Positions 23,301-38,300 of a DNA stretch of 64,000 nt are shown here, in pieces (the stretch's first letter is position 1; every line of letters begins with the position of its first letter). The position numbers and the translations under genes are program-made. A model generated the notes under the pieces. It was not told the origin of the DNA, searched no databases, and saw nothing but the letters and a program-made list of their open reading frames with translations. Source of the DNA: Aplysia californica (lineage: Eukaryota > Mollusca > Gastropoda > Aplysiida > Aplysiidae); contig NW_004798066.1 in NCBI RefSeq assembly GCF_000002075.1, forward strand, positions 120,089-184,088, in the 5' to 3' direction.

Positions 23301-26300
23301 TCAGCACCAGACTTTTTCCAGCTTTTATTTTCATTCTGTAACCATTAACAATAACTAACAGTGTTCTGATTTCTTTACGTTCATATGTCCGTGCATATTT
23401 CCGACACAAAAACTAAGAGTGAATGTGTTAGTTGTCATTATTTTTATTCCATACAAGAAGTTTATCTCTTCCCATGTATTTACACAGTTTTTGGGGGGTT
23501 TTTAAGTCACGTAATATATCTTTCGTAGTTGTATGCAGGATGCCCCAGACACAGCATGGTTCATGAACAAACGCAGAGAAACTTTCTCTTGTTTAATGGT
23601 AAAACAAGAGCTAACACTGAGTGTCTTTTGTCAAAAAATGCAGATGTGCATCTTTCTTCTCTAATAACTTAAACAATCTTTTATTCATAAGTAAATAAAT
23701 AAAGTGGGACAAATTGGGCACTCTACAAACACTTGTCTAGAACAAGAACTAAGGCACAGAAATTAATCATTTCTACACAAAATTTATCACAAGACATTGA
23801 GCTTTTAGTACATCAGTGTAATGGTTTGCTATGTGGGGAAGAAGTTATATCGTTTCAAACATAGACAAAAATGCGAACTTCTTAAACGACACCGGCAAAG
23901 TCACTTCAGGGCTCACTAACCCCGTGACCCCTTGAGTCACATTTACTAAAAGTAACAGACTTGGGCGAAAAGCGACGCCGTGATACGCCTCTGCCGGGGT
24001 GGTTAAAAACTTTGATGAACATTTAATTTCAAAGTTCATAGTTTAATACATAGCAGCAGAGCTGGGGCTGTACAACAGGATGACTGGTGACTGAAAGGCT
24101 GAATTTGAGTAAAATCGCGGGGACACTGGAAACAGCCCGAGAATTTAAGGGTGTCACTGATTAACAAATGAAAAAAATAATTGTACTCCAAACTTTTGAA
24201 TACTTGTCCTAATATGGTCTATTAGTTCAATTTTTTCTGGTCGTATTCGCAGCGTTTGTTTGTTACACTAGCAGGTGTAGCGCAAGTTTAGGTTCAGGTG
24301 TCATATCAAGGCTCAAAATCTCCTACAATTTTCGTAGTTGCTCAAATATTTAACTTTTTGAATTTTGTCAATCAGTCTGACAATTGTAGATTTTACAGCT
24401 CTTGCCAGATGTCTTCTGCATGATCATAATTATTTATACTGGTTTTGTTTGCTACCCGCAGGACTTGGAAATAGCTGCTGATTTCAACATCACTGTGACC
24501 ACTAAAGAGCTTCTGACCAAACTAATGGAAACAGACCATGTGCAGGTAACTTTCTCTGCAACAACATCAAAATAAGCCAAAGAAGGGTAGATGGATCTGT
24601 TGTATTTTTTATAATATGGGGTGGGGGGGGGGGGGTTGTTACTTATGCACTAGGAAGTTTCTCACTCATACCAGGAAAGCAGGAAAAAGCTAGGAAGAAC
24701 ATAATACATAATGCAGTGCTGAATTTGATATTAATATTACAAGAGGATGTAGTTTTCAATAGGTTTATAAATAAAAATTATATTTTTGCCGGGACACAGG
24801 AACTCTATGCAAAGTTTCATGCACGTTTGTAAGTTGGTAAATGAGCTAGAATTTTTTTAAGAAGGGCAGATGAAAGTGGACAAGCTTTAGTGTTGGGTAA
24901 CATTGTGTAAAATGGATATGCCATGTACGGCACATATGGCCCTAGGCTCTAGAGGGTTAAATGGTGTAGATTGTAATAAGTGTTCAGACTTTCAATGTGA
25001 TCCGTGATTTGCAAGTCAGCTCCGAGACACCTAATAAGTATTTTTTTCTGCAGCTGGTGGCCCCGTTGAGTGCCGGCTACATGATGTTTGTCCCCAGCAG
25101 CATCATCTCCAATGAGCGTCTGATCTACCAACTGCTGAATGTGACCTCGGGGCGAGAGGGTGCCACGGAGCTGACGGCAAAGGAAGAGGGCTACCTGCTG
25201 ATGATGCGTTGTGAAAGTGGCACGGACCAGGTCAAAGAGTGCCCGCGGTGGCCTGGCCAGCCTGTGCATGTGGAGCCTACCGCTGAGACGGCCATCGCTC
25301 TCTCCCACATAGAGGTCAGTGATATGGTGGTTTGGGCTGACTGACCACATTTTCTTATAAAAGTATTCATGATACCAAATAAGACTTTTAACCCTCCTCG
25401 CCCATCGTGACTAAAAAAGGGAACAGTCCGCTTGAAAAATTCTTTTACTCAGCAATGTGGCTAGCCAATTGCGTGAGTCGCCAGTGTTATCTTCATTCAT
25501 TGTATCCGACATGTTTTCATGTGGCCATAGCTGATGTTAGCAGAAATGACATCATGCACTTACTCCCCCCTCATTGTACAAGGTGACCCAAAAGTAGACC
25601 AGACATTTTATATATATGAATAAAATGTCGTCACCCAAAAGTAGACATTCTATATAGTAAAAAAGTCATACATTTTGAAACAAAACTGAACGTTTAAGTA
25701 CAATTATGTTGACCGATCAATGCACATTAACCCTGATATGGGAACTTGTAGGTTGGCTTCCCCTCTAGCCAAATGATTATCATTGTGTTGGAATTCTTCT
25801 CTTTACCTCAAAGAAACAAATAAATCTCCACAGGTGATGGGTCTATTGTTTGTAGTAACCCACTCCGGCACCCTGGCTAATCAGAGGAAGTACTTTCAAA
25901 ACAGTATGGGTAGCTGTTTGCAGCTGGTTAATGAACAGACCTCCTGCCATCAGTCCATCGCTGAGTCACTCTCAGAGTTAAAGGTAAGACCATCTGGTTC
26001 TATTGGGTTAGCTGTGTGAGGGCTGACATGCTCTTCTATTGATGGTTGTTTGGCAGTGACAATGGGAATATAGCCTTTTGTGGCTTCTCGTGTAGCTATT
26101 GTCTATTTTTTAAGTGACACTTTCTGCTGAAGATAAGTTAGAATTTGTTTCATTTTTGTATATTGCTCAAATTCCATTGATAATTGCTCTGAAGAATGGG
26201 CTATTTCATCTACAGGTGTCGTGGGGGGGGGGGGGTTTGCTCCTGTCTCTGTTCTTTCTTTGTTACTGTCTAGGTCTTTTTGATGTTGAATGCTGTTTCT

Positions 26301-29300
26301 TCCATTGGTATCATGCTGGTCTATAATGCGAAAGACGCTTCTTCAGATCTGAATGGGTGATCTTAGACTTGGATTGTTAAGTTTTCGTGGTTCTCCATCC
26401 TCTTTGCTCTGTTCCTTTGGAGATACATGTTAATCACTGGGTCTCTTGCTTTGTCTTGAACAGACCTGCAACTCATCCCAATTGAATCGGGATATCCCGA
26501 ATTTTTGCCCCAAATCTCAAGCATCCCGATTTACCCGATTTCGCTCGTGTGTATACTGATTTTTTTTTTTTCTCTGTTACGTCTGATTCGTTTAAAAAAA
26601 CGAAAAAACATGCAACTTTTTCTTCTATCTCTTTTGCTTGGAAGTACCGAATAAAACATCAGTGCAGGATCTAGTACATGACTCGCACATGCATTTTAAA
26701 TAAAATCTTATCAATTTGGAATCCTGTCTTAGATACTCTGAAGATCTACTTTTGTTACCCCCTCCTTTCCTGCTTTCTAACCATGTTCTTTCTGCCGTCT
26801 TCTTTTGTCTCCACATTCTGCCCCCTTTTGCCCCCTTGCCCCCCTTCCTCTGGGCTCCTGGCTTTGCTCTCCTTGGCTTCTTCTTACTGCTGTCTTTTAA
26901 CCAGGTAAGATCCAACACCTAGACTTAAAGGATAAAGGCAAAAAAATCTCGGAGGTCCTGTGTACAAGTTGTGCTTAAGTCCACACTCTACTTTGTAGGA
27001 CCAAAATCTACAATTAAGTGATTTTTACTTGTTTTTTCTCATTTTCTCAAAGTAGTCCATTCAAGGATTAAAAATAATCAGTTTTGAAAATCAGTATCAT
27101 TTAAATAAACACTGAAATGGCAAATTAGAGTGAAACTGAGCTATCTGATGGACTATTTTCAAAAGCTGAAAACTCAAAAACCATTCGTGCTGTCTATGAA
27201 CTGATGACATATTTGTAATCTGCATACAAATGTTGAGAAAATTATGCTAGCTTTTCTTGAAATTGTAAATAGTAATAATTTTATTACTTTTATAATAATA
27301 TAAGCAAATGTCCACCATATTGGATAATTTCATCAAATTTCAAAAGCAATCTTTTCTCTTATTTTTCGTCCGTTGGCTTTCATTTTTAGTAAGTACAAAC
27401 TACAACACCTATGTAATGAACGAATAATGCTAGATTTTTAATATTACAACTATGAAAATAATTATGGACTGAAAATATGTACTATGGACAAATAGCAAAA
27501 AACCTCGAAATTCCCAACAAAAACACTGTAACTTTATTTTCTTATTATCTTCTAAAAAGGCTCTATTTCAGTAAAGGTCTCCTATGAACGCACATTGTGT
27601 AAAAATATGGGGCCATTCAGATGAAAAATAATGGAGAAGACGTAATTTGAAATTGGAAAAATAAATATTTGAAAAAGAAAATGAAGAAAATATTTTAAAA
27701 TAAGACCCTCAATTTGCAAATTATTTTTTAAAACCCATTTTTACTTAACTTCTGAACATAATTGATTGAAACGGGCGCTTGAAACTTCGAAGGAAATGGA
27801 TGTAGGTCTAAAAAAATGGAGGAAAATAAATTGCATAGTCATCCTGGGTCAACATGGGGAAAATTTTACCCCACAGATGGCTTTAACAACCCTGATTCCA
27901 ATTTTTGAACATTCGTATGCCGGTCAGCTTCCCCAAACCCACTTCTACTTTCTTGGCGTAAACAGATTCCTACAGTCTATGTCACAATGACGTGTGCTGC
28001 TGTCTAAGTTTAATTTAACACCCTCTGTGCACGGAACCCAAGTAGTTGCTCAGTATCACTTTGCCCTGTAAAAAACATCAGTTTCCGCAAAGTCAGGAGT
28101 GAGACCAAGATTAGTTTGACAAGGTGTTGAAAAATTCCAGCGCTTTTGCATTATGGGGGCCAAGGGCTAAGGCCAGTGAGAGAATAAAGAGAAAAAGAAA
28201 ATGGATCTAATTTTACACTTGAAACAATCAGTTACGATGTGGGGCATGTTCTGTAGTGATGTAGGATTTACACTCAGGATCAGAGGTGTATGACACATCA
28301 AGCCACTTTAGTTTTAGCGAGAGTCAAGCCAACAACAGCCAATAAATACAACACCACCATAAAAAAAACCCCAACCCTGGAAAGTTTTTTCTTCTTGATA
28401 TGTGGGAACCCAGAAAACAACATTTGTAGGAGAGAGAAAAAAGCTTTTTTCCATTTTGCAACTGTACATACATTCTGTATTTTGGTTTTCACAACATTTA
28501 GAATTGAATTTCAACCAAATATTTTTGAAACTGAGATTTTTTTAGAATTTCAAAATATTAGGCTTTCTACACCTGAAAAGCTGGGAAACTATACAGCCTG
28601 ACATCCTGTCTCTCTATTCTTACCCTTAGACCAATGCGATTGAGTTGATGGCCAAGCTGGCCCAGGCCATCCAGCAGGTGAATGAGAAGCTCAACTTCAA
28701 CGAGGTCATCCAACATGAGGAGAGCATTCTCAAGCTCTACAGGGAGACCATGCTCAAGATCTATGACTTTGGTTTTGAGGTTAGACAAATTTTTATTATT
28801 GTTTATGTATGTGTATCAGTTTTGTTTCTTAAATTTAATTTTTATGGAGATTCTTTTTTGCCAGAGAGTTTGTTTTGATATCAAGTCAGTTCTCAAGATT
28901 TATTTTTTGAAATGTCACCTGAATGTGTCTAACAGATACATTGATTACGACTGTTAACTCATTCGCTACGCCGAGCCGTGGGGGGCGGCGCGGCTAAAGT
29001 ATGCTAAGCCGCCCCCGGCGGCTCGAGAACCGACGTTTAATTTTAGCTTGGTTTCTATTCCAATCCACATATCCATGTTAAAATAAAGGTCATAATATAA
29101 AGTTGACTTCCGGGTCAAGCGTTTCCACCGAAAATCGAGGGTTTTGATTCAGTTTTGAAACACGATTTCGAAGTTTATGCGACATGGTTTTATCGCGAAG
29201 CCCAAATTATAGCCCAGACACCAGTCTTAGTACTTTTACTCAACAAAATGTATCATTATTTTGCTCACTAAAGAAGTGTAGGATTTTTCTTTATAATATT

Positions 29301-32300
29301 GATGCTACTGGACTCAATTGTCAGTGCACTGTAATTGAGATCAATATTTTTGAGTGCTAGATCTAGGCCTAGATCTAAATAGTCAAAATATTTTTTTTCT
29401 CCCCAAAATCACTACTTTTTGGTGAATTTACTCTAAAAGTACCACCTAAGACATGTATAGGTTTATTCCAAATGCAATTCTGAATAATTCCATATAAGAT
29501 ACGAGTGGTTTTTTTCTGTTTGGGATCCTTTTTTCAAAATTATTGAAAAAAAAATATTTTTTTAATCCAAATGTACAAATATTATGGAATGTATGTAAAT
29601 AACTGCTCATTTTTCAATATTTTCCTGTTCTATATACAGTTATGGTTATTTTGATGTGTAATTTGACTAGGTGCAAACATATTTTTTTAGTTTCATCTGA
29701 GATTATAAATTTTTTGTTTTCAAATTTTATCCGCAGCCAATCACAATTGTGATGCATAATCGCCTCTTACAGGAACCAAAGTTGAAAAATACTCAAATAA
29801 ACAATACAGATGTTTTCTACAAACCATACTGAAAATGTTGGTATATAATATGTTGATATTTATTTGAATTTATAGCCCCCAAGACCTGTGAACTGCGCAC
29901 TAGTCATCATATCATTTCGCCCTCCCGAAAAAAATTCGTCCACAAGCCGAAAATGATACGTAGCGAATGAGTTAAATCCCTCCAAAACTGATACTTTAGT
30001 TGATGACCAAGCCCCAACCTGACCTCCTGTGCAAAGATAATACATCTGTCAGTCATGCACTCTTGCATTCAACCACCATGATGATAGGAATGCTTGCCAC
30101 CATACCTGTATAAAAGTTGATTGCGTTAATTTTTGTATCACTTTCCTTCGCAATTTCTCCTCATCTGATTATCATTTAAGGATCTTCACATTCACTTCTG
30201 ACATGGTAAACCACTGCCAAAAAAGAAACAACCACACACTGACACAGGTATCAAAACATTACATGTCATTATACAATAAATATTCTAATGAAAAAGTACT
30301 AATAAAGCACCACATTCTATTTTTTTAAAAACCCACTGCATGTCATTGGATACAAAGATATGGGTTTGGCTCTACATGACAGATAATGCGGTGAACTCAT
30401 CCATGCTTCTGTTGCCAAACTGGGGAGAAGAGGCGCTGGGATACTTTGTAAAGTTCTGAATGTTGTCATGCAGCCCCAGAACCTTCTTTAAAGTTCAAAA
30501 CAAATGTCCAGCATGCCTTCGGCCAAGAAAAAGTGTTGATATTTATGTACACTGAAGCTAACCCTTAATTACTCCATAAAAGTGGACTACGCACAAAACA
30601 GCTGAAGGAGTGCTAAAACAAGACCACTTCTGGTTTATGTTACGTGAATTTTGAGAATTTTTAAACTTTTGTTTGATGACAAAGTACCTGATCAGTATGT
30701 TTTGTGAGTTTAATTCACTTTGAAATTTAGTGAGAGGGGGTAGATTCCACGATGCAAGGCACTGTCTGCCTACAAACTTAAGTACTGATTCCTTATAGCT
30801 GTGTAATGATTATTTTTTGGTTATTTTTATCTGCTGTCAAATATACATGCACCTCCTCTTAGTGTTGTCTATGTGTGTGAGAGCTAAGTTGAGTGATAGT
30901 TCTGCATTGTACAGTGCTAGAGCCTTCTAAGAATAAGGTGTTATATAAATTCCACTTATTGTTATTATTATTACTACGGACTTCAACTTAAGTTAAGGAC
31001 CACCTTGACAGACAGCCCTGATATTTAAGAAATATGAAAAAAGATACCAAAGAATGTTTCAAAATGTTGTGCTCTAAAAGTGGTAAGTGTTAACAATGCT
31101 CACTGCAAAGCTTCCTAAAGGGGCAAAACCGCCACGTGCAGCATGGAAGTCCTTGGGGAATTGTTTTGGCCTAATTTACTGTTTTTTATCGACGTGTGTG
31201 TGACACCACAGATATTCCTCTTTTAAAATTAACCGTACTCTCTTTGGTGGCAAAAACTCTTTGTGAATAGGGAATTAATCAAATTCTCTGGTCCACACGT
31301 CGTACCATTGCAGTCTTGGTGTACTTTACACCCCCTGGCCGGCCGATTTTTGGTTGCCTCTCTAAAATGATTTTCTGGTCCTGAGGATGTCGTTATAGAG
31401 AGGCTGCACTGTATTTATTTTGCATTCTCAGGTTCACCACATGGGTGACATATATTATGTGTATAAATACAGTCGAGCCTGCCCTGATGGCCACCTCTAT
31501 AAGACGGCCACCTGTACAAACGGCCACTTTCCATTTCCCTCCTTGTGTTTTTTCTATATAATTTAACTGTGTAAAACAGGCACCTGTCCAACGCGGCCGC
31601 GGCCACAATAATTTAACACACAACCCCTATAATACTAAGCAATAATACCTGTCTAAGACGGTCACCTTAGTGACTCCATTACGTTTTGTCATAAATTGTG
31701 CATTGGCCCCTGGCGTTGTGGGCGAGCCGTCATAATTCAATCATCTGTCGTTGTTGTTAGGTAGTTCCTCCAACCGATCATGTTGCGTAGGCCCCTCCCA
31801 CTGTTGACCAATAGCTACCAATTTTCAGCTGCTGGTGAGGTAAGCGTGTGATCCGTCATAACCCATAAGCCCCGCCCAGAACTCATACACAAATCGTAAG
31901 TGAGATGAGTGGTTACTGTTTACCCAGTCTGTAAGTGTAACAAAGTAACAAAGGACGTCAACATGAACTTGTTACAGAAACGTCCCTCGTTCTCCAAGTG
32001 GTGGCGACCCATGTGTTTGTGTGTTTGTTTTAACATGGCACTCGGTGTTCCTTGTTTGATACATTTCGTTTTATTGTCACCATTGTGCAAAATCAGCGAA
32101 AAAATAAAAATTACAAACGAAGTACAAACCAACAGCAACAACACCAACAAAGACAACAACAATGCAGCTACTTTCGATTAGGGCCTCAGATGGGAATGGT
32201 TTGTTTCCTTTATCTTGATCAGTCCTGCCTAAGACGGCCACCTGTCTTATACGGCCACTTTTCTCCTTGACAATGGGTGGCCGTCTTACACAGGTTTGAC

Positions 32301-35300
32301 TGTAGCTTATGTTGGGAATACGGGCAAAGTGCTTGTATGCGGCTTTGACTACAGGGGTAAGCACTGTGTTATTGTGTGTCTTGACAGCTTGTGTAGACAT
32401 GACTGACATACCTTTCTCTCCTGCTCGATTGTCAGGTTGTCATGGCTTTCATAATGCATCTTCAAATTTTTTAACTCGCTATGTCTTCTTTTTCCTTCTC
32501 ATCAACAGTATCAGAAAGAGCTGATGCGTTTAATTTGCCGTGACCAGCGAGAAAAGCAGTGCCTGATGATTGTCGCCTTTGCCAAGGACTGGATGAGCTT
32601 TGTCATCAACAAGTGTGAAATGGGCAGGGGAACAAGGCCACGGTGGGTCTGCCTGGCTACGATGTTAGATATGTGGTTGACTGTGCTGTAAATTTAGATG
32701 GCATCAAGCTGGACTGAAATGTTGGCATCTCTGTTTGAGTCCTTAGCGGCACTTGCATTGTGTATGGAATTTTTCTTGCAGGCTCACCTGCCACTTGTCC
32801 TGATTTAAACTTACAAGCAAATTTTTAGTGTTTAGAACTTTGATAACTACCATAAGAGTTCTCTGCAAAGCGCGTTGGTGCAGGCCTTGTGCGGAATCGG
32901 GATCCGCCATGCCTTGTTATTGAACTAGTGTTCGCGTTTCATTGGATGGGGTTATAGTAATCTATATCTATATTTTAGCTTTCTGTTCAAGATTGGCAGA
33001 ATTTCAGTGTCACTGCATCTTGCCTTCCCTCAGATCTTACACTACTAAGTTATACCTCTTACACTGAATAGATCTACTTGAGCAATTCAAGTTATTACTC
33101 TTCTTTGAGTTTGAGCAATAGTTTTCGTCTTCACGTTTATTATAATATATATGAATCATGACAGCCAGACTGGTTATTGACAATCGATTTTCTGGTTGTA
33201 GGTCTTTTCTCAGGCTCAAAACGGGATTCATTTTTATGTAGTTTATGTCGACTAATATGATGAGGGGAAAATATAAATAAGTAAGAACAGACTGAAATAC
33301 CTAAGTCACACAAGATCCCAATGCCACACTGACATGTTGTTGACTGGATATAACGTACCTACATGTGTGTGTGTATGTGTATTCACAAACATGTACATAT
33401 ATTATATATAATATATATATATATATATTTATCGATATGAGAGAGAGAGAGAGATAAATGGAGCACATGCTGTCATTGTTATGTAACATGCCCCTGGAAA
33501 ATGGATGAGACACACCTCCCCTGGAAAATTGAGAAGCTGGGTTGGCAGTCACCCAGTATTATTATCATGTATTGTTTGAAGACTATACTACAACATATGC
33601 GTTCATGTAAAGACATTTTGACTTTATCATTGATAGATGGGCTTTTTGGGGGATCATTCTTGACTCGTAGCGGCCTTATTTCTCCCTGAAATTGGGGTCT
33701 TGAAAAAAATTTCCAGAATTTGGTGGGGACCCTGTGGTTATTATTTTTTTCTAAAATTAGGATAACAAAATGACCTCAAACCCTTCTAAAATAACCAGAT
33801 TTAGCTATTTTATGCCTCATTTTTTTCGAAATGTTCCGGTGGCATCCCTGTAGTTTTCAGCCTTTTTTGTGGCATGCCATTCTCAACCCTGAATAACAGA
33901 GTGTGACGTTTATTCAAAACTGTAGAAGCGAAGATATGCGCGAAACAAAACAGGGAGTTTTTAGGCGTACCAGATACACCCACAGCGCACACGAGAGTGA
34001 ATTGTTAGGGCGCGTACCAGGTGTGCCCACAGAGCAGGCAAGGGGTTAAAAACACATATGCTAAGCCAAAGCCAGGGGTATGACCAACATAAGTTTGACG
34101 TGGTGTTGGGCTTTTGCGTTGTGGTGATGGTTTAGGTCAATGACAGAACTTAAATGTTCATGGCCATCTTGTGATATTTCTAGTCAGTTTACTAATCTTT
34201 TACTTTTTGATTGCTAAAACATGCTGGTGGGTGGGCTGCCCTGTCACACTGGGTGAAAGAATATCCTACCAGCAGCAATTTCTTTTCGGCTGAGGCCTTT
34301 TTGTGTTCAGACATTGATCTATGGGCGTTTGGCGGGTGCTCTGGTGTGGTTTGCTTCTTCTTTCCTATGAAACATCTATCGTCCTTATCTCCCCTTCTTT
34401 TGTTTTATGTTTATTACTCTCTTGTAACACCTCTAATCTTTTTGGCGCTCATATGACCTTATGCTGTTGCGAACGCTGTAAAACCTCTTCTAAAACTAAA
34501 GACATTGATCCATGACTTAAGATAGAGTTTCTTTGCTCTGTCATTTTAAAAAAGAAATTTACCCTGAAAATGGTGACAAAAACCTGGAAAAGGAAAGAAA
34601 AAAAAACAACATCTCCAGGACTGTTTTTCTCCTTGATGAATGGAAACCCTGTAGGGCAGATATAAGTGGACATACTAGTTTGTTACTTGCTTCAGGACTT
34701 CCACAATGTTATATGGCGCTTTCATGTCTTCAAAAGAAGCAAATTATATTTATCAATAAGTCAATAGGTTTCTGAGATTTGAGGCTTATTGAAAAAAATT
34801 GAATGTGACCTTGGGGATTGAAGCTTAGCTCGAGTATTCTCAACAGAATAGACACACACAAGCAGGGAAAGTAGAAACTTGTTTATTTATGAATTTTTAT
34901 TTTTATTTCAGTTGGGCCACAACCGGATTGGAGTTCATTTCCTTAGCTTGTGATCCAAAGAATGTAGTCTGTCTGACAGACCAGCAGTTTCAGGTGAAGC
35001 CTTTTCTTTCTTCAGCCAAATTTACTCTGAGATTTCAGAATTACCACTTGGAAATCGTTACCATTCTTGTATAAACTTTTTTTGTCCAAAGTATTTTTGA
35101 CGTAAGAGTAATCAGCTGGTGTAAATGCAATTTTGATTCAACCTTCACTTTATGTGCAGTTGGAGCTGATGGCCCTTTCGTATGTGTATCACTGGTCAGG
35201 GCTGCTAGGAAGCAGTACTTCAGTTCGCAAGCAGCCAGCGTGCAGCTTCTTGTAATCTGACCCCGGTCACGAATGAGTCAGTGACCATTTGAATGAGGCG

Positions 35301-38300
35301 CTATTTAACTTTTGAATAGCTGTTTCGAGATGCTATTGTCACATCGGGAAGAAATACCTTAACGGGATAGACCTATCGTGATATGCTCCAAAACTTGCTT
35401 TTCACATCAACAATGCAAGCAGATTCACATGACTTCATTTTTCAACAAGATGGAGGACCGTCCCATTGGCACATGATGATTTTAAGCCTTTTGAAATGAA
35501 AAAGTGCCCCAGTGACTGATAGGTAGGAGAGGGGCCCAAGACAGTGCTCTCTGCCTGGCTTGCCTGATCCCCATACTTCTCTGCAAGTGTTTTGTTTTTT
35601 TTCTTCTGGGAATATGTAAAAGATTGTGTTATATTCCACCGCTACCCACTAACCTCAATGACCTTAAACTTTGAATAACAACAGCAATCAACCCATTTGA
35701 CAGTGATATTATTAGGTTTTGAAACACATCTGAGATGAATTCTATTATCCCATTGATGCTGCCCTTGCTGCTGGTGGTGGTCAAATTGAACACTTTTAAG
35801 ACAGGAAGTACAGTTCGATTTTGTTTGCAATACTTGTGACGTAGCTTGAGTTTTCTATTGCTTTTCCTTATTAAAATATTATGTCTTGAAATTGGTTCGT
35901 TATCTTTTAAATGACCTGTATTACAAACCTTTCTTTTGTGGAATTATTTGGCTAAATGTCTGATTGCAACCATTTGAGATGACAATAACAAATGAGGAAT
36001 AAATAAATTGAAACAACTTATATTTTTTATTTGATTTTTAAAAAAATTTTAACGAAATTTACTCCTCACTACCTATTGCACTCTTATACAAACCTTTCTC
36101 CCCAACCTAATATAGTCGAACCTGCCATGAAGACCACCTGTACAAATAGCCACTTTTCATTTCCTCCCTTGCGTTTTTCTAAATAATTTAACTGTGTAAA
36201 ACGAGCACCTGTTCCACGCGGCCGCAGCCACCCTATTTTATCAACCCACGACCAAATTTGCCTGCCTTACAAGGCCAGAGTTTGTAAAAAGATATGCATT
36301 TGGTCATGTTGCTTAGGTCGCTTCCAATGTTTATCCAAGTTGACCAATGGGTGACAATCAGATGCTGGTAAGAAAAGCGTATGATCCTTCAAAACCTGAA
36401 TTGCATTTTCATTTTCAGGAATTTCAAAAAAGAATTGATGATGCCTTGACCCACATCATTGGCTCCACTGACAATCGCTCTACAGGCCCAGGTGAGAGAA
36501 AAATCTGTTCTCCACAAGTTTCATCTTGTATCCCCCATCCCAGGGCACCCCTTTGTGCATTTTGTGTTGGTCATAATTTCATTCTACAAGAATACCAAAA
36601 TAACCAAGTGCACCTTGTGTTGTTTACACGAGAAACCCCTTTCCCATTGTTTCATCAAGCTTTTGGTAAACCAAACATGCTAAAAAGCTTTTTAATTCTG
36701 AACAAGTTAATTTTAATTCCATTGTTGACTTTTGAATATGTCTAGATTTGGAAAGTCCCTTCTCTATCTTTCTAGAAGATAGGGAAACAACTACACTTAG
36801 AATTGTCCAATTTGGCCATCGATTGTGGAGGAGAAAAGTGGTTGTCATAGACAGATGGTTATCTTGGACTGTGTCATTATAATGAATATATATATACGAG
36901 GGGGAAGTGAATGATTATACAGGTGTCTTGAACAGGTGGCTGGTACAGCAGGTTCCACTGTAATAATTTTGTTTTAGATGTAAGCTACCAGTTGAAGCAT
37001 TTATTCACTGTCCAAGACACATTTTTTAGCATAAAGACAATGTTCTGAGCTAATTTGGGGTCGGTTATTCCAGACAGGGCATTAATTTAGCATATTACGT
37101 CGACTTTTTGCATTCTATGATAAGTGGTATTTTTCATGTTACGACAAAATTCAGGAGTTTTCAAACAGTATATATGTAGTTTGATTTAAAACTTCGCTTT
37201 AACTCTTTCAGTACGCATGGGATTCCACAATTTTACGCAGCTGATTTGAGGCGGCAAAGGGGTGTTATGTTAAAACTTCTCTCATTCGGTTAATAATTGA
37301 TGGATTTGTTTGTGTTAGCACTCAAACTATTCGTAATTGGACATAGAATCACAATATGAGTGAAAATGGTTAGTAACTGTAGCACAAAGTAGGCAATAGA
37401 GGATAAAAGTAGTGAAAAGTGAGAAAAATAACCAAAAATGAGACTGAAATTTTCAACTCACCACAAAAATGCTCGTACAATCCATCGAATAGGCAGCAAA
37501 GAGTGAAATCTAATCAAAGTTTATCCATTTAGGAAGGTCCAGGCCAAATTTCAACTGTATAGCAGCAAAACTGTTCATTTCACAAGCAAATGAAAATTGT
37601 CACGAAAACAGACAAAAATGTATCCACAAAGTCCACATCCCTAACAAGTGTCACTGTCCCCCCCCCCCCCCGCCCCCAAGCCCTGTATTTACATCACAGG
37701 GCAAGATGATAGGCCTCAAAGCATGGGGTGGGATGCAAAAATGGCTGGTTTGGGCATCCCTTGCAGTAGAATGAGGTCCTTTTCCTGTTTGTTGGGGTGT
37801 TGCAATGTCGACAAACGCGTGTAAGGCTGGACTTCACTGCAAAATGATTGCTTTTCATTCCAGCCACAGGGTTGTTTGATGGAATGTGGCCTCTATCATC
37901 AGGCTGCTGCTGTTCAATGTCCTCCAGAAGGAGTGCTGCTGCATGAGAGCACATCTCTGAAATCAGATCATGCTTGAATTTCAATAGTGGCGTTTTCCTA
38001 CCCTCGGCTTTCATGTGCAGAATGTGGGCATTCACTTGACTGACCTCAAAAATCAAAAAAAAGATTTTTTTCCACCATTTAGTGCTCTTCCTGGTGTACA
38101 TGCCGTAGGTTTGGACAGCTTGATCAACCCTGTCGCACCCATTCATGTTGAAATTATACGCGTTTATCATCGATGGTTTTTCGACATCTTTTACTGTCAC
38201 CGTGGCAACAGAAGAACTGTTGGAGACAGCAGCACAGGACTTTTTCGCTTTTTTATCTCTAAAAAGAACACAGAGAAGCTGCTTCTCTCTGTGCAGATAC

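Noticed and set aside
25389-25731. TTAA element between TTAACCCT at 25389 and TTAACCCT at 25727
   Set aside because: Both ends point the same way, so they are not inverted repeats.
32052-32270. Gln-rich open frame inside the family C element
   Set aside because: It is short, built on AACAAC repeats, and lacks transposase motifs.
36347-36745. A separate 132-residue gene spanning exon 13
   Set aside because: The frame runs through MITE sequence and the exon 13 donor; only the exon part is coding.
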